A stretch of 26,877 bases of DNA, taken from NCBI GenBank assembly GCA_937937835.1, contig CALDBJ010000049.1, forward strand, positions 1 to 26,877. Direction: 5' to 3'. Shown here piece after piece: positions 23,082-26,877 of the stretch. A program made the position numbers and the translations under genes. This stretch comes from an uncultured Collinsella sp. Lineage in GTDB: Bacteria; Actinomycetota; Coriobacteriia; Coriobacteriales; Coriobacteriaceae. How positions within the stretch are numbered: the first letter of the stretch is position 1; each line of letters begins with the position of its first letter. Under the pieces are notes generated by a model. It was given only the letters and a program-made list of their open reading frames with translations. It had not been told where the DNA came from and searched no databases.

Positions 23082-23963
23082 ATGGAATACGCTCTCTCCA
23101 ACGATTCGATTTCTATTAAGGTGTCCACGGCCGGCGGCTCGTTTACCTCGATTGAGGCTGACGGTCGTGAGTATTTGTGGCAGGGTGATCCTGCAGTGTG
23201 GTCCGGCCAGGCGCCGGTCTGCTTTCCGATTTGCGGAGGCCTGCGCGATGGTAGCGCCATGACGTTTGCCGGGCATCACGTGAAGCTCGCCCGCCACGGC
23301 TTTGCGCGCAAGCAGGAGTGGAAACTGTTGAGCCAGAGCGAGAACGAGCTGGCGATGTGCCTGGCTTCGGAGGATAACGCCGCGCTGCTGAGCGATTATC
23401 CGTATCCGTTTAAGCTTGTCGCCCGCTATACGCTCGAGGACGCCGCCGTGCGCGTCTCCTATGAGGTTACCAACGAGGGCACCGAGGACATGCCTTTCTT
23501 TATCGGTGGACACCCCGGCTTTAGGTGCCCGCTCGATGAGGGCGAGGCCTATACGGACTACGAGCTGCGCTTTGAGAAGGACGAAGCTGCTGAGCTTTGC
23601 ACTGCCGTCCCCTCGACTGGCTTGATTGACGTGACCAACCGCTCCAAGAACCCCATGGTGGGAAAGACGCTGCCTCTGTCACATGAGCTCTTCGATTTTG
23701 CGGAGACCATCTTTGACGTGCTCGAGAGCCGTCAGGTCACGCTTTCCAAAAAGGGCGAGGACAAGGGCGTCCGCCTGAGCTTTGAGGGCTTCCCATATCT
23801 CATTGTGTGGAGCAAGCCCGAGGGCGATTTTGTGGCGGTTGAGCCCTGGGGCGGCCTTTCGACCTGCTCCGATGAGGACGACGTGCTTGAGCATAAGCGC
23901 GGCTGCCTTGTCGCCAAGCCCAAGGAGACCGTCGTTCGCTCGTTCACGATTGAGATTCTGTAA
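23082..23963 (+). CDS. Aldose 1-epimerase family protein, LacX-like
   Basis: Aldose-1-epimerases (mutarotases) interconvert sugar anomers. The 293-residue product has the galactose-mutarotase fold signatures RHGFARKQEW near 68-77 and FIGGHPGFRCPL near 139-150, the second with the likely catalytic His. A VEPWGGLST segment near 265 holds the likely catalytic Glu. This form resembles LacX of lactococcal lac operons, which also carry lacC, the family of the next gene. I chose ATG 23082 because AAAGGA is just upstream; the longer open frame from 22947 covers the divergent promoter gap. The 59-nt gap to lacC suggests an operon. The substrate is unknown. Confidence 0.87.
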   Translation: MEYALSNDSISIKVSTAGGSFTSIEADGREYLWQGDPAVWSGQAPVCFPICGGLRDGSAMTFAGHHVKLARHGFARKQEWKLLSQSENELAMCLASEDNAALLSDYPYPFKLVARYTLEDAAVRVSYEVTNEGTEDMPFFIGGHPGFRCPLDEGEAYTDYELRFEKDEAAELCTAVPSTGLIDVTNRSKNPMVGKTLPLSHELFDFAETIFDVLESRQVTLSKKGEDKGVRLSFEGFPYLIVWSKPEGDFVAVEPWGGLSTCSDEDDVLEHKRGCLVAKPKETVVRSFTIEIL

Positions 23964-24022
23964 TTCCGTTTTGTCGACTCGTATCGCGAGGCACAAGGAG
24001 CCTGCGAGATAAGGAGCTAAAA

Positions 24023-24958
24023 ATGATCCTCACCGTTACGATGAACCCGTCTGTCGATACGCGCTATCAGCTCGATGAGCTCGTCATCGACGACGTCAAC
24101 CGTGTGACGCCCGAAAAGACCGCCGGCGGCAAGGGCCTTAACGTAGCCCGCGTCCTTGGTCAGTTGGGCGACGATGTTGTGGCAACCGGCCTGCTTGGTG
24201 GCCATATGGGCGCCTATATGGCCGAGCTCATGGACGCTAACGGCATTAAGAATGATTTTGTGCCCATCAAGGGCGAGACTCGCATTTGCCTCAACATCCT
24301 CCACGCCGGCAACCAGACCGAGCTGCTCGAGAGCGGCCCGACGATTGCCCCCGAGGAGCTCGATGCCTTTACCGCAAAGTTCGCCGAGCTTGCGAGCAAG
24401 GCCGACGTCGTCACCATCTCGGGTTCTCTGCCCCGCGGTGTCGAGGCAGACTACTATGCCAAGATCACGGGCATTGCCGAGAACGCCGGCGCCAAGGTGC
24501 TGCTCGATACCTCGGGTGCTTCGCTCGAGGCCGCCCTTAAGTCCGAAATTAAGCCCGAGCTGGTCAAGCCTAACCTGACCGAGATCAACGGCCTTTTGGG
24601 TACGAGCTTTACCACCGACGATGTGGACGAGCTCCGCGCCGCGCTCGCCTCTGATGCCCGCTTCTCCGATATCCCCTGGGTCGTCGTGTCCATGGGCGCT
24701 GCCGGCTCCGTTGGCTTCCACAATGGCCGTGCGTTCCGCGCAAAGACGCCCGATATCCCTGCCGTTAACGCCACGGGCTCTGGTGACTCCACTATCGCTG
24801 GCTTCGCGCATGCCATTGCTGCTGGCGCGGACGACGAGACGGTGCTGCGTACCGCCAACACCTGCGGCAAGCTCAATGCCATGGATCCTATGACTGGCCA
24901 CTTGGTCATGGATCGTTGGGACGAGGTCTACAACGGCGTTGTCGTGACCGAGCTGTAG
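24023..24958 (+). CDS. lacC: LacC-like tagatose-6-phosphate kinase (PfkB family)
   Basis: The enzyme phosphorylates tagatose-6-P, or fructose-1-P in paralogues, to the 1,6-bisphosphate. The 311-residue product has NPSVDTRYQLDELVIDDVNRV near 8-28, KTAGGKGLNVARVL near 32-45, KGETRICLNILHAGNQTE near 83-100 and the PfkB signature NATGSGDSTIAGF near 249-261, with the catalytic Asp at 255. The N-terminal and central segments are closer to LacC than to FruK, judged from memory of the families. AAGGAG precedes ATG 24023. A kinase acting after AgaS fits this gene. The aldolase that should follow is not in the window. Confidence 0.88.
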   Translation: MILTVTMNPSVDTRYQLDELVIDDVNRVTPEKTAGGKGLNVARVLGQLGDDVVATGLLGGHMGAYMAELMDANGIKNDFVPIKGETRICLNILHAGNQTELLESGPTIAPEELDAFTAKFAELASKADVVTISGSLPRGVEADYYAKITGIAENAGAKVLLDTSGASLEAALKSEIKPELVKPNLTEINGLLGTSFTTDDVDELRAALASDARFSDIPWVVVSMGAAGSVGFHNGRAFRAKTPDIPAVNATGSGDSTIAGFAHAIAAGADDETVLRTANTCGKLNAMDPMTGHLVMDRWDEVYNGVVVTEL

Positions 24959-24991
24959 GAGCTTGTGCTGCGGCCCCGGCATCGCTTGCTA

Positions 24992-25123
24992 GCTCATGTC
25001 GACGACAAGTGCAGTAGCATTATGCCGGGGCACGACTCCGACTTTGTCGTGTTCAGTCCCGACCTTACCCTGGTCGAGACGTATGTGGGCGGCAACAGCT
25101 TTGGTAATGCGTTTGCCGAGTAG
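24992..25123 (+). pseudogene. Truncated nagA 3' end (remnant of a second deacetylase)
   Basis: In frame from GCT 24992 to TAG 25121-25123, this encodes 43 residues that match 32 of the last 43 residues of the intact NagA in this window. Shared blocks include DFVVF, LTLVETYVGG and GNAF. There is no start codon or ribosome-binding site. Upstream the match stops at about 24990, some 30 nt after the lacC stop. The divergence suggests a paralogue or an acquired copy that decayed, not a recent tandem duplication. Confidence 0.85.
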
Positions 25124-25155
25124 CCGCCAAGGAAACGATCCGAGAGGGGATTTAG

Positions 25156-25629
25156 ATGATTTACGGTGCATTGGGCGATATCGAGGAGTATCGCGGAATG
25201 CTCAAGGGCCTCGACGTGCTGATCGACTGGCTCGAGGAGAACGACCCGGCGCAGCTCGAGGTCGGCAGCCATCCGATTCTGGGCGACAAGGTCTATGCGA
25301 ACGTCATGGCTCCCACGACGCGTCCCGAGGCCGAGGCTCACTATGAGACGCATCAGCGCTATCACGACCTGCAGATCGATGTCGAGGGTCGCGAGGCCTT
25401 TAAGGTTGCCACGGGCAGCCTGACGTTGGTTCAGGAGTTTGACGAGAAGGACGACTACGATCTGGTCGATTCCGACGCTTCGATCGCCGGCGATCTTGCC
25501 GACGACAAGTTCGCGCTGTTTGTTGCCGGCGAGCCTCACATGCCCACGCTCGAGTTCCCGGGCGATGGCGCACAGCCGGTCAAAAAGATTTGCTTTAAGC
25601 TGCTTGCAGATGCTTACTGGGAGGAGTAG
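25156..25629 (+). CDS. YhcH/YjgK/YiaL family protein (DUF386, cupin fold)
   Basis: The 157-residue product has the family opening MIYGALGDIEEYRGM and the central HYETHQRYHDLQIDVEG near 68-84, whose His and Asp/Glu residues line the cupin pocket. Members are often found in sialic acid, galactose and uronate operons; YhcH (NanQ) is a sialic acid anomerase. The substrate here is not known. GAGAGGGG precedes ATG 25156 by 6 nt. It follows lacC across the nagA remnant, with no terminator between, so it is probably in that operon. A strong terminator follows at 25676. Confidence 0.88.
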   Translation: MIYGALGDIEEYRGMLKGLDVLIDWLEENDPAQLEVGSHPILGDKVYANVMAPTTRPEAEAHYETHQRYHDLQIDVEGREAFKVATGSLTLVQEFDEKDDYDLVDSDASIAGDLADDKFALFVAGEPHMPTLEFPGDGAQPVKKICFKLLADAYWEE

Positions 25630-25675
25630 CGAGTTGCTCGTGAACTAGCGTGATTCCTCTTGGGGAGCGCGTTTG

Positions 25676-25726
25676 AGCCCCGCCGATCGCGGTTCCTTTG
25701 GGAGACTGCGGTTGGCGGGGCTTTTA
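25676..25726 (+). terminator. Rho-independent terminator after the lacC-yhcH operon (copy A)
   Basis: AGCCCCGCC (25676-25684) pairs with GGCGGGGCT (25714-25722), followed by a short TTT-A-T run. An inner GCGGT/ACTGC stem caps the loop. It is homologous to the terminator at 26497-26547. Confidence 0.85.
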
Positions 25727-25862
25727 TATTGGGCACACATCTTTTGCAACAGCTGAATAAGACCTCATAGCGCTGCTATTGAGACTCAATTGATACTAAG
25801 TGCATGAAGATTAATTAGAATAATTAGGGAAACAGAGAGAACTAATTGACAGGAGATTCCTC

Positions 25863-26444
25863 ATGAAGCTCAGCGCGACCGCTTTAATTCCAAGGCGTGC
25901 ATTCTTGGCATTGGGGCTTGCGGCTGGTTCCGCTTGCCTCGCCGCCTGTTCAGGAAAAGACTCCAAGGGGAGCTATGATGATGGCTATGCCGCGGGCTAT
26001 GCTGCCGCACAGGCGGATGCTGCTGGAAAAAAGAGCGGCAGCAACGGGAATAACGATATCCCAGCATCAGGTATTGAGTACACCATCACAGGGGCGCAGC
26101 GCGGAGTAGAGAGCTTTGGTGACGGTAAGCCACTGTTGATTCTGAACTTGACCGCAAAAAATGTGTCGGAAGACCTTCAGACTGTCATGTTTTCCGGTAA
26201 TGAGATATTGGCTTTTCAGGACGGAAAGGGGCTTAATCCGAGTATGTTGGTGGAAGGCCTTGATCTTCCTGAGTCGCGTCAGATACAACCTGGCACGGTT
26301 CTTGAGGGCTGGCTTGGTTACGAGCTGATCGACGAAACAACGCCAGTTGAATGTGAGGCTGGCGGCCAAATTGCTTCTTCCGATAATAATGAAGCCATCT
26401 ATGGGCTGACTAATCCGCAGACTATCGATCTGAGTACTCTTTAA
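25863..26444 (+). CDS. Lipoprotein with a DUF5067-like domain and possible Tat signal
   Basis: The 193-residue protein has RRAFL at 11-15 inside its signal peptide, like a twin-arginine motif. The lipobox LAAC ends at Cys29, so lipid anchoring is expected. A SYDDGYAAGYAAAQADAAG segment follows (about 37-55), a low-complexity spacer. The domain from about residue 70 contains YTITGAQRG and LLILNLTAKNVSE strands, like DUF5067/DUF4352 immunoglobulin-like lipoprotein domains. Codon use is less GC-biased than in neighbours, and the 136-nt upstream gap is AT-rich, a sign of possible horizontal origin. GGAG precedes ATG 25863. The gene is bracketed by two homologous terminators. Function unknown. Confidence 0.8.
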   Translation: MKLSATALIPRRAFLALGLAAGSACLAACSGKDSKGSYDDGYAAGYAAAQADAAGKKSGSNGNNDIPASGIEYTITGAQRGVESFGDGKPLLILNLTAKNVSEDLQTVMFSGNEILAFQDGKGLNPSMLVEGLDLPESRQIQPGTVLEGWLGYELIDETTPVECEAGGQIASSDNNEAIYGLTNPQTIDLSTL

Positions 26445-26496
26445 TCCCTATTCATGCATATAAAAGCCGCTGTGGTTCTTCTGGGGGACATATTTG

Positions 26497-26547
26497 AGTC
26501 TCGTTGATTGTGGTCTACTTGGGGATTGCGGTTGGCGGGGCTTTTTG
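26497..26547 (+). terminator. Rho-independent terminator after the DUF5067-like lipoprotein gene (copy B)
   Basis: AGTCTCGTT (26497-26505) pairs with GGCGGGGCT (26534-26542) using several G-U pairs, followed by TTTTG. Its sequence parallels copy A over about 70 nt, with right arms identical over more than 15 nt. Confidence 0.75.
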
Positions 26548-26610
26548 TTGAGTAGGGGAGTTGCTGGCAGCGTTGTGTTTGGGTTGGCGCACATGCACTC
26601 AAATCGGCAA

Positions 26611-26634
26611 CAAAAAAGCCGCCCGAAGGCGGCT
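26611..26634 (-). terminator. Rho-independent terminator of tRNA-Thr
   Basis: On the minus strand AGCCGCC-TTCG-GGCGGCT is followed by TTTTTG. The UUCG tetraloop makes the stem very stable. It lies about 12 nt downstream of the tRNA 3' end. Confidence 0.92.
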
Positions 26635-26645
26635 ATCTTGTGCAA

Positions 26646-26721
26646 TGGAGCCAGCGACCGGGCTCGAACCGGTGACCCCCGCTTTACGAGAGCGGTGCTC
26701 TACCAACTGAGCTACGCTGGC
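26646..26721 (-). tRNA. tRNA-Thr (anticodon CGT, reads ACG)
   Basis: Read on the minus strand, the cloverleaf has acceptor GCCAGCG/CGCTGGC, D-arm GCTC...GAGC, anticodon arm CCGCT-CTCGTAA-AGCGG (anticodon CGT), and T-arm ACCGG-TTCGAGC-CCGGT. CCA is encoded at 26648-26646. All stems are fully paired. It is flanked by its own promoter (26760-26788) and terminator (26611-26634), so it is a single-gene unit. Confidence 0.97.
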
Positions 26722-26759
26722 GGCCATGTGTGACGCAACTGAGGCGTCAACGGCTGTTT

Positions 26760-26788
26760 ATGATACGGGACATCGCACATCCGCGCAA
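26760..26788 (-). promoter_or_regulatory. Promoter of tRNA-Thr
   Basis: On the minus strand a -35 TTGCGC (plus-strand 26783-26788) and a -10 TATCAT (plus-strand 26760-26765) are separated by 17 nt. The -10 is identical to those proposed for tmk and comF. Transcription should begin about 30 nt before the tRNA. Confidence 0.6.
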
Positions 26789-26877
26789 GTGCTCTGACGG
26801 CTTTTCTCACTTTAAATGCACTACCTTGATTATCGACTTCATCCGAACACCTCCCACATTCATCCGCACATGTGCGG

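Noticed and set aside
1..26877. CRISPR array, intact insertion sequence or prophage
   Set aside because: No regularly spaced repeats, transposase, integrase or phage structural genes were seen.

Overview
The window looks like a chromosomal segment of a high-GC, Gram-positive gut actinobacterium of the Coriobacteriia. Collinsella is the best guess. This rests on GC-rich codon use, the tmk-holB-ricT order, GGGGTATCAT-type -10 regions, and an amino-sugar PTS locus typical of gut commensals. I recognised this by eye and ran no search, so the genus is an inference.

Layout. 1-846 (-) is a partial zinc-ribbon membrane protein. A divergent gap holding a 69-bp perfect palindrome separates it from tmk, holB and ricT (1086-4589), a replication and RNA-processing operon. 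comF follows with its ribosome-binding site buried in a strong hairpin, and then a PD-(D/E)XK-like protein (to 6619). The gap 6620-7368 holds a 217-bp MITE-like inverted-repeat element, a near-consensus promoter and a long, apparently non-coding leader. Next come an orphan solute-binding lipoprotein, hpf and a DegV protein. The cluster 10410-13729 contains a beta-hydroxyacid dehydrogenase with a His/Cys-rich tail, a small membrane protein, a HEAT-like protein and an NAD-type isocitrate dehydrogenase. A membrane-anchored, SurA-like protein ends this half at 14941.

The second half is an amino-sugar locus, best read as N-acetylgalactosamine (GalNAc) use. It follows a 550-bp regulatory gap packed with palindromes. 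It contains a mannose-family PTS with an embedded yajC (15574-18780), a HutC-type GntR regulator, agaS, nagA/agaA, a convergent flavodoxin, a LacX-like epimerase, a LacC-like tagatose-6-phosphate kinase, a YhcH-family protein, and a decayed 3' fragment of a second nagA. The inferred route is import as GalNAc-6-P, deacetylation (NagA), deamination/isomerisation to tagatose-6-P (AgaS) and phosphorylation (LacC-like). The aldolase that should finish the route is not in the window. Two identical 13-bp TGGTTACTACCAG sites, before the PTS operon and before agaS, fit the operator of the local GntR protein.

The right end carries a lipoprotein flanked by two homologous terminators, and tRNA-Thr(CGT) on the minus strand with its own promoter and terminator. 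No CRISPR array, intact insertion sequence or prophage was seen.
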